In this document: positions 29,710 to 36,904 of the stretch, piece by piece
Layout: every line of letters begins with the position of its first letter
Position numbering within the stretch: position 1 is the first letter of the stretch
Assembly: GCF_034356035.1 (NCBI RefSeq)
Contig: NZ_CP136423.1
Coordinates: forward strand, 3,348,001 to 3,412,000
DNA length: 64,000 bases
Origin: Blautia hydrogenotrophica DSM 10507
Lineage (GTDB): Bacteria; Bacillota; Clostridia; Lachnospirales; Lachnospiraceae
Direction of reading: 5' to 3'
Position numbers and translations under genes: made by a program
Notes under the pieces: model-generated
Database searches by the model: none
What the model saw: the letters and a program-made list of their open reading frames with translations, nothing else
What the model was told of the DNA's origin: nothing

Positions 29710-30596
29710 CAGTCATCACCTCTCATTGCAATTCTCTGGTAAATCATACCGAAGGCCAAAAGTACAATAAACAAAATGACACAGATCGCCGCCGCATAGC
29801 TAAAGTTAAAAGATACGAATGCTTGACGGTATGTATAGATATCAATGACTTCCGTCGCGTTTCCAGGCCCGCCGCCTGTCAAAATGTATGGTTTGTCAAA
29901 CTCTTTAAATGTCTCCATCGCTCTGAGCAGGATTCCCACGACCAGTACCGGCTTCATCAGCGGAATCGTGAGATAGCGGAAGGTCTGTCCCGCCGTAGCC
30001 CCATCTACTTTCGCAGCTTCATAGTATTCTCCTGAGATTGACTGAAGGCCCGCAAGGAACACGAGACCCAGATACGGCGCCCATTCCCAGACATCCATAA
30101 GAATCACAACCACCATTGCAAGAAAGGAATCGTCTGTCAAAACCGTAGGCAAAGGCAGATGCAGGGTATCCACCAGCCAGACATACAACCCGAACTGTGG
30201 ATTCAGGAAAAAACTAAACATCAAACCGATTACCAGAGGCGCAACCATCATAGGAATCAAGGTCAAGGAGGTGAACAGTCTACGAAATTTCGGTATGCTG
30301 TTCAAAATCAAGGCCAGAGCGATTCCAATGATGACTTCCAGAGTAACGGAACAAGCCATAAAGATAAACGTTTTTGCCATGGAATTCATAAATTCCGCGT
30401 CCTGGAACATATTGATATAGTTTTGCAGTCCCACAAACACATCTTCACTGCCAGAACTAGACAGCTTATAATCAAAGAAACTAATCTTCAGCGTATAAAG
30501 CAGTGGTCCTAAAGTAATCACCGACAATACGAAAAATGCCGGTAGATGAAAAGCTACTGCTAACCGCGAATGATTCTCCAAACTTTTTTTCTTCAT
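29709..30596 (-). CDS. Sugar ABC transporter permease, MalF type
   Basis: 295 residues from ATG 30596, which has GGGGGAG eight bases upstream; the earlier in-frame ATG at 30620 lacks that spacing. Six helices, EAA loop in EAAKVDGATAGQTFRYLTIP, and the MalF-type phrase TGGGPGNATEVIDIYTYRQA. It is translationally coupled to the MalG-type gene and follows the solute-binding lipoprotein. Confidence 0.92.
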   Translation of the reverse strand: MKKKSLENHSRLAVAFHLPAFFVLSVITLGPLLYTLKISFFDYKLSSSGSEDVFVGLQNYINMFQDAEFMNSMAKTFIFMACSVTLEVIIGIALALILNSIPKFRRLFTSLTLIPMMVAPLVIGLMFSFFLNPQFGLYVWLVDTLHLPLPTVLTDDSFLAMVVVILMDVWEWAPYLGLVFLAGLQSISGEYYEAAKVDGATAGQTFRYLTIPLMKPVLVVGILLRAMETFKEFDKPYILTGGGPGNATEVIDIYTYRQAFVSFNFSYAAAICVILFIVLLAFGMIYQRIAMRGDD

Positions 30597-30658
30597 GGGT
30601 CGGTCTCCCCCTTTTTTCAAAAAGAGCGGTGTTTTGTGACACCGCCCTCAATGTCATA

Positions 30659-32077
30659 TTATTGATACTGAATGGGCAGCTTTTCGCCCAGCAGCTCTTC
30701 GAACTCTTTCGCAGCCTGATCTAAAGCCTCCTGCGGAGTGGATTCACCGGTTACCGCATTGGATAACTGAAGCATTAAAATCTCATCCATCTTTGGCCAT
30801 TCTGCGATTCTCGGTCTGGTGGTACTGATTTCATATGCTTTCTGAGAGCCCTCCCAATAAGGAATCTCCTTTAATTCTTCATCTTCATAGCAGGACTGTA
30901 GGTTTGGGAACCCTCCGTCCAGAGCAATATTTTTCTGTACTTCCGGAGTGTTGAACCATTGCATAAATACCCACGCTACCTCTGGATTTTTGGAGTCTGT
31001 AGGAATATAGAATCCCCAGCCACCATAGTGAGCAACTTCTTTTTCTTTCACAGGTACTGTAGTATATCCCACCTTACCTACGATCGTGGAAGAATCCGGG
31101 TCCTCCAAAGCCGCGTAATTGTCATTGAATAAAACCGACATAGCCGCGATACCCTGCTGCATTTCTGTTGTCTGCTCATCCCACGTCTTGCTTGCAATTC
31201 CTTCAGGAGCAAACTGAGCCAGATCACAGAAATATTCCAATGCTTCCACAGATTCCGCAGAATTGATATTCAGATTTCCCTCGTCATCAAACACCCCGCC
31301 ACCGAAAGACCAAGCATAGTTCAGCCACTCACAGGTGGTAGCGTCATGTCTCTTTCCACACATGGAAACTCCATAGAAATTGGTCTTTAGTTTTTCACCT
31401 GCCAGGGTCTCTCCTTTTTCTCTGGTGAAAAATTCTGCCACATCCCGATAGGTATCCCAATCTTCCGGAACCGTCAGCTCATAGCCGTATTCTTCTTTGA
31501 ATGCTGCTCTCTCCTCTTCGTTCTCAAACAGATCTTTTCTGTAAGCCAGCATATCTATGCAGGAGTTCGAAGGTACGCCATAAAGTTCACCTTCCCACTC
31601 ACCGGATGCGTTCCAAAGGTTCTCTATGATATCCGTCTCGTCGTAATCTTCGATGATACTCAGCGACTCGTCTTCCATAAAGGTACTAAGAGGCTGGATA
31701 TACTCATTTTCTACCAGATTTCCTAGGAACTGATATGGAGCTGCAATGATATCATAAGCGCCAGATTTGCTCTCAAACGCCAGTGTCTCTTTTTGAATAA
31801 CGTTATCGTATGGCGCCATCTCCAGATCTACTGTGATACCGGTCTCCTCCGTAAACGCATCCAGTTGTTTCTGAAGTGCCTCTGTGGGTTTCTGTTGCTC
31901 AGCAATCATGTAAAGAGTCGTTCCCTCAAATTTTCTTGCTCCTTCTCCACCAGAATCCTCGCTAGCTGTATCTGCACTTGTCTCGGCTTCCTTGTCTCCA
32001 CCACCGCAGCCTGTCGTCCCCAGTAAGCTGACTGCCATCATCGCCGCCAATAACACTCTTGCATAATTTCTTTTCAT
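30659..32077 (-). CDS. Sugar-binding lipoprotein (ABC importer)
   Basis: 472 residues with a lipoprotein signal: MKRN, a hydrophobic stretch, and lipobox LLGTTGCGGG, so the mature protein is anchored on the outer face of the membrane at Cys 25. An acidic linker (EAETSADTASEDSGGEGA) follows. The rest is a type 1 solute-binding fold with FYIPTDSKNPEVAWVFMQWF, typical of CUT1 sugar-binding proteins. It delivers the substrate to the two permeases just downstream. Substrate unknown; size suggests an oligosaccharide or glycoside. Confidence 0.93.
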   Translation of the reverse strand: MKRNYARVLLAAMMAVSLLGTTGCGGGDKEAETSADTASEDSGGEGARKFEGTTLYMIAEQQKPTEALQKQLDAFTEETGITVDLEMAPYDNVIQKETLAFESKSGAYDIIAAPYQFLGNLVENEYIQPLSTFMEDESLSIIEDYDETDIIENLWNASGEWEGELYGVPSNSCIDMLAYRKDLFENEEERAAFKEEYGYELTVPEDWDTYRDVAEFFTREKGETLAGEKLKTNFYGVSMCGKRHDATTCEWLNYAWSFGGGVFDDEGNLNINSAESVEALEYFCDLAQFAPEGIASKTWDEQTTEMQQGIAAMSVLFNDNYAALEDPDSSTIVGKVGYTTVPVKEKEVAHYGGWGFYIPTDSKNPEVAWVFMQWFNTPEVQKNIALDGGFPNLQSCYEDEELKEIPYWEGSQKAYEISTTRPRIAEWPKMDEILMLQLSNAVTGESTPQEALDQAAKEFEELLGEKLPIQYQ

Positions 32078-32113
32078 AGACTTACCCCATCACTTTCTAA
32101 AATTCAGACTTTC

Positions 32114-33151
32114 TTATTTTCCCCATTCTCCATATTTAGCGATCACTTTATCTTTAATCATCTGACAGAATTCATCCGTCACCTCAAAATCATTGATTAC
32201 CGTATACCAGTAGCCGTTTGCCGGTAGGAACTCTTTCTCATATTTAATCGCCGCGAACACATCGTCCCAGGTCAATCCCATTCCCTCTGGACGAATTTCC
32301 ACTCCTGCCCTATGAATGATGTCTAAAATCCAGTCTGGATGATTGTTGCCCATCGCAGAGCCCACGAAAATTCCCAGGCATACCGGCTGGCCATGGATGA
32401 ACTTCTTCTTGGTCATGTACTCCAGCGTATAGAACAGGAAGTGATCGCTTCCCTCGATTGGTCTTGGGTTCCAACCGTTGTTGTGAAACGCTCCGCCGCC
32501 CCATCTGAGTCCTTCGGTCAGAATACGGATTCCTTTTTCGTTCAGCTCATAGATATCGTCCAAACCATTGACGACAGACTGGAACACTTCGTTGACCTCA
32601 TCCACCATCTCTTGGTCATACGGCCATTTTTCCTCGCATTTACCCTGGTCTGCCGCGTATTTCCAGTCAAACATGGAGTTATTGTAGCACAGAACATCAC
32701 ACACGCCGCTTCTGTTCAGCGCTTTCGGTCCGCTCTGAATGATACCGTAGTCTACATATACCGCAACCGGCTCCACATACCCCACATATTTTACGACACT
32801 GTTGAAACGAACGCCCGCTCGATGACCAAATACAGCGTTAGTGGCAATGGAAGTCGGAACCTGATACAGCGGCATATGGGTCTTCCAAGCTGCCATCTTC
32901 GCGTAGTCTACAGCCTGTCCACCGCCAAGACCAATCACTGCCTCAAATTTTGGAAGCTTCTCCACTTCCGCCATGATCTCATCATATTCCAGAGTCTTCA
33001 CAAAATGAACAATGCAATCCTCGTCAAACTCCTCTTTGAACGTTTCCCACAGATCTTCCATTGTAACTACCAGATAAGGTCTCTGAACAATATTCTTCAA
33101 TTCCCCTACCAGATTGCGCCCATAGATCGTGTTGAATAATTTCTTTGCCAT
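32114..33151 (-). CDS. Iron-containing ADH / glycerol-1-phosphate dehydrogenase-like
   Basis: 345 residues. The nucleotide-binding GLGGGQAVDYAKMAAW and QVPTSIATNAVFGHRAG are typical of the Fe-ADH/G1PDH/DHQS superfamily. Metal-binding histidines are probably those in EGSDHFLFYTLEYM and KFIHGQPVCLG. It is the first gene of the operon, 38 bases before the sugar-binding lipoprotein. It would oxidise or reduce a sugar-derived alcohol or polyol phosphate using NAD(P). True archaeal-type G1PDH is unlikely in this context. Together with the aminotransferase it could interconvert a hydroxyl, keto and amino group on one carbon. Confidence 0.85.
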   Translation of the reverse strand: MAKKLFNTIYGRNLVGELKNIVQRPYLVVTMEDLWETFKEEFDEDCIVHFVKTLEYDEIMAEVEKLPKFEAVIGLGGGQAVDYAKMAAWKTHMPLYQVPTSIATNAVFGHRAGVRFNSVVKYVGYVEPVAVYVDYGIIQSGPKALNRSGVCDVLCYNNSMFDWKYAADQGKCEEKWPYDQEMVDEVNEVFQSVVNGLDDIYELNEKGIRILTEGLRWGGGAFHNNGWNPRPIEGSDHFLFYTLEYMTKKKFIHGQPVCLGIFVGSAMGNNHPDWILDIIHRAGVEIRPEGMGLTWDDVFAAIKYEKEFLPANGYWYTVINDFEVTDEFCQMIKDKVIAKYGEWGK

Positions 33152-33226
33152 AATTACTCTCTCCTTTGCCTTTATTTTTGATGTTTTTCTGATTCAGGAT
33201 TTCTAAACTCTTTTTCTAAATACTAT

Positions 33227-33245
33227 TTATAAATTATATTTATAA
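33227..33245. promoter_or_regulatory. Likely ROK-repressor operator
   Basis: A perfect 19-bp palindrome TTATAAAT-TAT-ATTTATAA. It begins at the last base of the predicted -10 box and covers the start region of the operon. ROK repressors such as NagC and XylR use A+T-rich palindromes, and a ROK regulator is encoded in this operon. Confidence 0.55.
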
Positions 33246-33273
33246 TACTACTCGCACCTCTTTATTTTGTCAA
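33245..33273 (-). promoter_or_regulatory. Promoter of the sugar operon 33151-24948
   Basis: Minus strand: consensus -35 TTGACA (33268-33273), 17-base spacer, -10 TAGTAT (33245-33250). It is followed at once by the palindrome at 33227-33245. The stretch 33274-33454 is A+T-rich with no gene seen. Confidence 0.65.
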
Positions 33274-33454
33274 TTCTTACAATTTTACAAATATAACTCA
33301 ATATTTTTAGATATCTTTACCAATAATGCTTGTTAATCGGCATTATCTGATATCATTTCTCATTATTCTTGTTTTTTCAAAACTCAAAAAATATATTGAC
33401 ACATGAATGAAAAGCACATACTACTATCAGAATTCAATGGCAATCTTCCTCCTT

Positions 33455-33615
33455 CCCCTCCATCTTGAGGGGTACACTCCCACTTTGCGCGCCACCGCAA
33501 CACCGTCTTGCGGTGCACTACCTTATTGCGGCGTACGCATCCCTAGCGGAGCGTTTATGTAATAGGAAAGAGCTTTCACGCATTAGCGTGACAAGGTCTT
33601 TCCTATTACATAAAA
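33455..33615. repeat. Multi-hairpin dispersed repeat, copy C
   Basis: CCCCTC/GAGGGG hairpin (33455-33472), CACCGCAA/TTGCGGTG hairpin, GCATCCCTAGCGGAGCG block, then the 16-bp inverted repeat TTATGTAATAGGAAAG (33555-33570, 33598-33613) around a 27-base loop that itself holds TCACGC-ATTA-GCGTGA. Closely similar to copy A over its length. It directly abuts the U-tract of the terminator that follows the UDG gene. Confidence 0.8.
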
Positions 33616-33661
33616 AATCCCCAACTACAGCGCAGCAAATTTACCGCACTGTTGTTGGGGA
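33612..33661 (-). terminator. Terminator of the UDG operon
   Basis: On the minus strand, TCCCCAAC (33654-33661) pairs with GTTGGGGA (33618-33625) and is followed by six T that run straight into the repeat. It ends transcription of the udg/yjbR genes. The plus strand also shows a T-run after the stem, so it may work both ways. Confidence 0.75.
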
Positions 33662-33675
33662 GCTAGTTTTTTCTA

Positions 33676-34239
33676 TCACTGTGACAGCTCTTCTAACTTC
33701 CTTTTTATTTCCTGAAAATCCCTCCGTGTCTCTTCTACCTTAGAAGGGTCCCGAAGCAGAGCAGAAGGATGGTATACAGCCGTCAGAAAAAAACCTTTCC
33801 TTTCTATCCAGGTACCGTGCTCCCGACTGATTCGAAAGCCCGTGGCAATCACTTTTCTCGCAGCAATCCTTCCCAGACAAACCATGATCTTGGGCCGTAT
33901 CAAAGCCGTCTCATATTTCAAAAAAGGCATACACGCCTGCTGTTCTGCCTCCTCTGGATCACGGTTTCCTGGAGGATGACATTTATTAATATTTGTAATA
34001 TAAATTTCGTCTCTGCTCAGAGAAACGGATTTCAGCAGTTCATCTAGGATTTCTCCCGACCGTCCTACAAATGGTATACCCTTTTCATCTTCCATCCTGC
34101 CGGGTGCCTCCGCAATCAGCATAATCCTGCTGTTTAAATCCCCACGCCCCATGACAGGATTCCGCCGTTCCCTGCACAGATCACAGCGATTACAGTGTTC
34201 TACAAAGTATTTCAACTCATCCCACGTATACAGTCCCAT
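33676..34239 (-). CDS. Uracil-DNA glycosylase, family 4 (Fe-S type)
   Basis: 187 residues. Cysteines in HCNRCDLCR near the N-terminus and further cysteines downstream are consistent with the 4Fe-4S cluster of family 4 enzymes. The active-site loop is LIAEAPGRMEDEKGIPFVGR, and the second catalytic motif is VYHPSALL. It removes uracil from DNA as the first step of base excision. Start MGLYTWDEL has GGAGG nearby. It follows a YjbR-type gene with a 15-base gap and is closed by a strong terminator. Confusion with family 5 is possible, but the GRxE-type loop favours family 4. Confidence 0.9.
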   Translation of the reverse strand: MGLYTWDELKYFVEHCNRCDLCRERRNPVMGRGDLNSRIMLIAEAPGRMEDEKGIPFVGRSGEILDELLKSVSLSRDEIYITNINKCHPPGNRDPEEAEQQACMPFLKYETALIRPKIMVCLGRIAARKVIATGFRISREHGTWIERKGFFLTAVYHPSALLRDPSKVEETRRDFQEIKRKLEELSQ

Positions 34240-34254
34240 ATATCTCCCTCCTGG

Positions 34255-34614
34255 TTACTCTCGAGAACCGTTCTTTTGGGAGGACTTGCCCTGACATAAA
34301 TCATAGCTCTCCGCTATCATCCTTCTCACTTCTTCCTCAGGTATCTCGCCGTCTAAAATCAGGGAATTCCAGTGCTCCTTGTTCATATGGTACGCTGGCA
34401 CTACAGACTCATACGCAGTTCTCCAAAAATCTCTCCATTGCGGATCGCACTTAACATTCACCCAAATATATCCTTCCCTCTCATAAATCCACGCAAAAAT
34501 CCGGTGATTTTTTCGTATCCTCATGCAAGTCCAGTTCTTATCTTCAAATGGATAGTCCTCAAAAACATTCGAAAAACTCTGGCAATAACGGATAATTTCT
34601 TCCCTGGTTTTCAT
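34255..34614 (-). CDS. MmcQ/YjbR family protein
   Basis: 119 residues, the normal size of the MmcQ/YjbR fold. FEDYPFEDKNWTCMRIRKNH and RIFAWIYEREGYIWVNVKCD are the family core, and AYHMNKEHWNSLILDG closely matches the conserved C-terminal part (YHMNKxHWxS). These are small CyaY-like proteins suspected to bind DNA. It precedes the UDG gene in one transcript. Function is otherwise unknown. Confidence 0.9.
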   Translation of the reverse strand: MKTREEIIRYCQSFSNVFEDYPFEDKNWTCMRIRKNHRIFAWIYEREGYIWVNVKCDPQWRDFWRTAYESVVPAYHMNKEHWNSLILDGEIPEEEVRRMIAESYDLCQGKSSQKNGSRE

Positions 34615-34718
34615 TAGGACATGTCACCCCCCTCATTGCTTTTTCATTCAAAATCGTCCACCCATGTCTGCATACAATATAGCACAATTTTCTACATTTT
34701 GGCAATCGGATAGGAAAA

Positions 34719-34752
34719 CAAAGCGGGGATGGCGCACCATCCCCACTTTGTA
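34719..34752 (-). terminator. Terminator of the AraC-family gene
   Basis: A 15-bp near-perfect stem with GGGGATGG/CCATCCCC at its centre (34719-34752). On the minus strand it is followed by TTTTCC. It begins six bases after the AraC stop codon. Confidence 0.8.
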
Positions 34753-34757
34753 TCCTT

Positions 34758-35609
34758 CTACTTTTTCTTTACTGGAACCCAGACCTCAAACTTTGCCTGC
34801 TGTGGATTCGGACTGAGATAGAGCTCTACATCCGGTCCCTGGTCATATTCGTACCCGGAAGAAGTCATCCATTCCGTATAGATTCTCCGTTCCAGTTCCT
34901 GAATTGCCCCGGGACACTCTCCCTCCCCGGAGAAAATCGCCCACGTTCTAGACGGAAGCTCAGCCTCTTCCATCCCTTCTGGCGGTTCCTGGCCGCTTGA
35001 CACTGCAATCATATAGTTCCAGTTTTCAGGTTCCTGGCAGAAACTGATCCCCAGGACACCACTCGGCTCCCGGTCCATCAAAGCCGTTAATCTCGGCACC
35101 GTGCCGTCTTCTGCCACTGTCTCCCACATCTTCGGCACAATCTCAAAATTTTCTTCCAGCTTCTTTCTTAGCTTTCGACGTACACCCACAATCCGCAAAG
35201 ATTCTTTTTGTTCTAACCGATAATTCATCTCTTCTACTCCTTTAATCATTAATTTAAAGCTGATAGGAGGATAGGATTTCACGGGAACTTCTGTTTTTCT
35301 CGCTGCTGAAGGTGTGATTCCGTGTACGCTCTGAAATGCCCGGTTAAAAGCTGTCGGTGACTGATATCCATATTTTAGAGCCAGTTCCACAACCTTCTCA
35401 TCCGTACATTTTAAGTCTGCTGCTGCCAGTGACATTCTTCTTCGGCGTATATATTCCGACAGTGGAACCTCCGCCATATAAGCAAACATTCTCTGAAAAT
35501 GATAAGCCGAACAACACGCAGCTTTTCCCAGGCACTCATAGTCAATCTCTTCTGTCAAATGCTCTTCGATATAGCGAATCGCTTGATTCAGACAGTCAAT
35601 CCATTCCAT
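34758..35609 (-). CDS. AraC family regulator with GyrI-like domain
   Basis: 283 residues from ATG 35609, with GAGGTGAT upstream (GTG 35618 is an alternative). AraC HTH at about 5-105: CCSAYHFQRMFAYMAEVPLS and YGYQSPTAFNRAFQSVHGIT. The rest (about 120-283) is a GyrI-like effector-binding domain with FCQEPENWNYMIAVSSG and YTEWMTSSGYEYDQGPDVEL. Such N-HTH/C-GyrI proteins (Rob/SoxS-like fusions) respond to hydrophobic compounds. It stands alone, so its target genes are not evident from neighbours. Confidence 0.9.
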   Translation of the reverse strand: MEWIDCLNQAIRYIEEHLTEEIDYECLGKAACCSAYHFQRMFAYMAEVPLSEYIRRRRMSLAAADLKCTDEKVVELALKYGYQSPTAFNRAFQSVHGITPSAARKTEVPVKSYPPISFKLMIKGVEEMNYRLEQKESLRIVGVRRKLRKKLEENFEIVPKMWETVAEDGTVPRLTALMDREPSGVLGISFCQEPENWNYMIAVSSGQEPPEGMEEAELPSRTWAIFSGEGECPGAIQELERRIYTEWMTSSGYEYDQGPDVELYLSPNPQQAKFEVWVPVKKK

Positions 35610-35763
35610 CTCTATCACCTCTGATTAAAGAATAGCGTTTTTATCCCTTTTCTTCCTCTCTTTTCCTGCACCAATTTGAGAGAATCCCAAATTCAAGACT
35701 CACTCGCGATTCTTGGTGCGGAATTCGGGTCGGTATTAACCGACATCATTCATCACCAAATCC

Positions 35764-35868
35764 CTGCGCATCCTCGCGGAACGTTTATCAGATGGAGGGT
35801 GCACCCGCCACTGATGCTAATTTCTTGCTCACCGCCTATAGAGGCGGGAGTCTTCCCCATCTGATAAA
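35764..35868. repeat. Divergent hairpin element related to the dispersed repeat
   Basis: GCATCCTCGCGGAACGTTTAT corresponds to the block before the long stem in copies A and C, but the stem is different here: TTTATCAGATGG (35784-35795) and CCATCTGATAAA (35857-35868). Inside lies a second hairpin CCGCC-TATAGA-GGCGG. It fills most of the gap between the AraC gene and the membrane-anchored protein gene. No coding sequence is seen in 35610-35871. Confidence 0.5.
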
Positions 35869-35871
35869 ACC

Positions 35872-36177
35872 TCAGTCCTTGATTTCTTTTATCCCTGAGA
35901 CCAATTCAGTTCGAAAGACCCTGACAACTTTTTTCTTCTTATTCACCTGTTCCAGCATCAGCCATTCGTCATCCAAGTCGACCATCCTACCTCTCATCGT
36001 ATACAGAACATCCATAGAAAACAGCGGTTTGTTCACATTGATCTCACATTCTTTATCTAAAAACTCCGGCAGAATCTCCTTATAGGATTTCCGGTCCTTA
36101 GGCTTTGACTCCCTTTTCTTGTCTGTCACAAGATAGATCAGTAGTCCCACCATCACAAAAAGTAAAAATTCTATCAT
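35872..36177 (-). CDS. Membrane-anchored partner of the XRE regulator
   Basis: 101 residues. One N-terminal membrane helix (MIEFLLFVMVGLLIYLVTDK), a basic linker, then a cytoplasmic domain (about 45-101) with MRGRMVDLDDEWLMLEQVN and VVRVFRTELVSGIKEI. This domain looks homologous to the C-terminal part of the XRE protein encoded immediately upstream (GEWLRVEYQRTKEKSIFQ, EKVVKLIEL). The genes overlap by ATGA. The arrangement suggests that the anchored domain binds its soluble counterpart and so tethers or controls the regulator. I know no named family; the interaction is inference. Confidence 0.72.
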   Translation of the reverse strand: MIEFLLFVMVGLLIYLVTDKKRESKPKDRKSYKEILPEFLDKECEINVNKPLFSMDVLYTMRGRMVDLDDEWLMLEQVNKKKKVVRVFRTELVSGIKEIKD

Positions 36178-36677
36178 AATACTTCCTTCTCCTCCAAAAC
36201 CTCAAAGGCTTCCACCGCTGAAAGCTCTATCAATTTAACCACTTTCTCTTTCTGAAAAATACTCTTCTCCTTTGTTCTTTGGTATTCCACACGCAGCCAT
36301 TCTCCATCTACTTCCAACACTTTTACTTTTCCTATTGAAAAAAAGTCATTCCCTTCCTCTAAAGCCAAATCTATATCTGAACATTCCAACTTCACCATTT
36401 TCCCCACCAGCTTCTTCAGCACATGCAGATCTGGTTCCCTTTTCTTTCTGGCTACTACTTCTACTTCGTCTCCCACCAAATCATCCAGACTGATCTTATA
36501 GATGTCCGCCAGTTCCTTTGCTTTGCCTATGGATGGAGCTCCCTGGTTTAATTCCCAATTCGATATGGTCTGCCGCGATACTTTGAGACGGTCCGCCAGC
36601 TCCTGCTGACTGTAACCACTCTTCTTCCGCAGCGTCATCAACTTTTCTCCTAACATGCCTTTGGTTCCTTTCCGCAT
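36174..36677 (-). CDS. XRE family regulator with C-terminal barrel-like domain
   Basis: 167 residues. HTH at about 10-65 (SGYSQQELADRLKVSRQTIS, NWELNQGAPSIGKAKELADI), the Cro/CI type. The C-terminal half (about 88-155) is a beta-rich domain similar to that of the membrane-anchored neighbour. AGGAGG precedes ATG 36677; an ATG seven codons on is possible. It overlaps the anchored protein gene by four bases. The target is unknown; self-regulation would be usual. Confidence 0.85.
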   Translation of the reverse strand: MRKGTKGMLGEKLMTLRKKSGYSQQELADRLKVSRQTISNWELNQGAPSIGKAKELADIYKISLDDLVGDEVEVVARKKREPDLHVLKKLVGKMVKLECSDIDLALEEGNDFFSIGKVKVLEVDGEWLRVEYQRTKEKSIFQKEKVVKLIELSAVEAFEVLEEKEVL

Positions 36678-36807
36678 AATCCCTCCTTCATTAAGGGTAC
36701 CCTCATTATATCAAAAACCCCCTTTTTAACGAGCAAATTTCTTTGGAATTTTGGCAAAATTCTTTTGCAGAGCCTTTTCATAGGTACCTGCTTTGTACAC
36801 AAACAGA

Positions 36808-36845
36808 AAAATCCCCTCTTACCAGAATTTTTCTGACAAGAGGGG
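36808..36845 (-). terminator. Terminator of the YesN-type regulator gene
   Basis: CCCCTCTT (36813-36820) and AAGAGGGG (36838-36845) enclose a nested CAGAA/TTCTG stem. On the minus strand the stem is followed by ATTTTT. It closes the 57.7-36.9 kb catabolic region. Confidence 0.8.
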
Positions 36846-36904
36846 CCCTACACTCTTTCGCTTGTTCCACTTGAAAACTGCGCTTTCTCGCTTACGGCAG
36901 CCTT

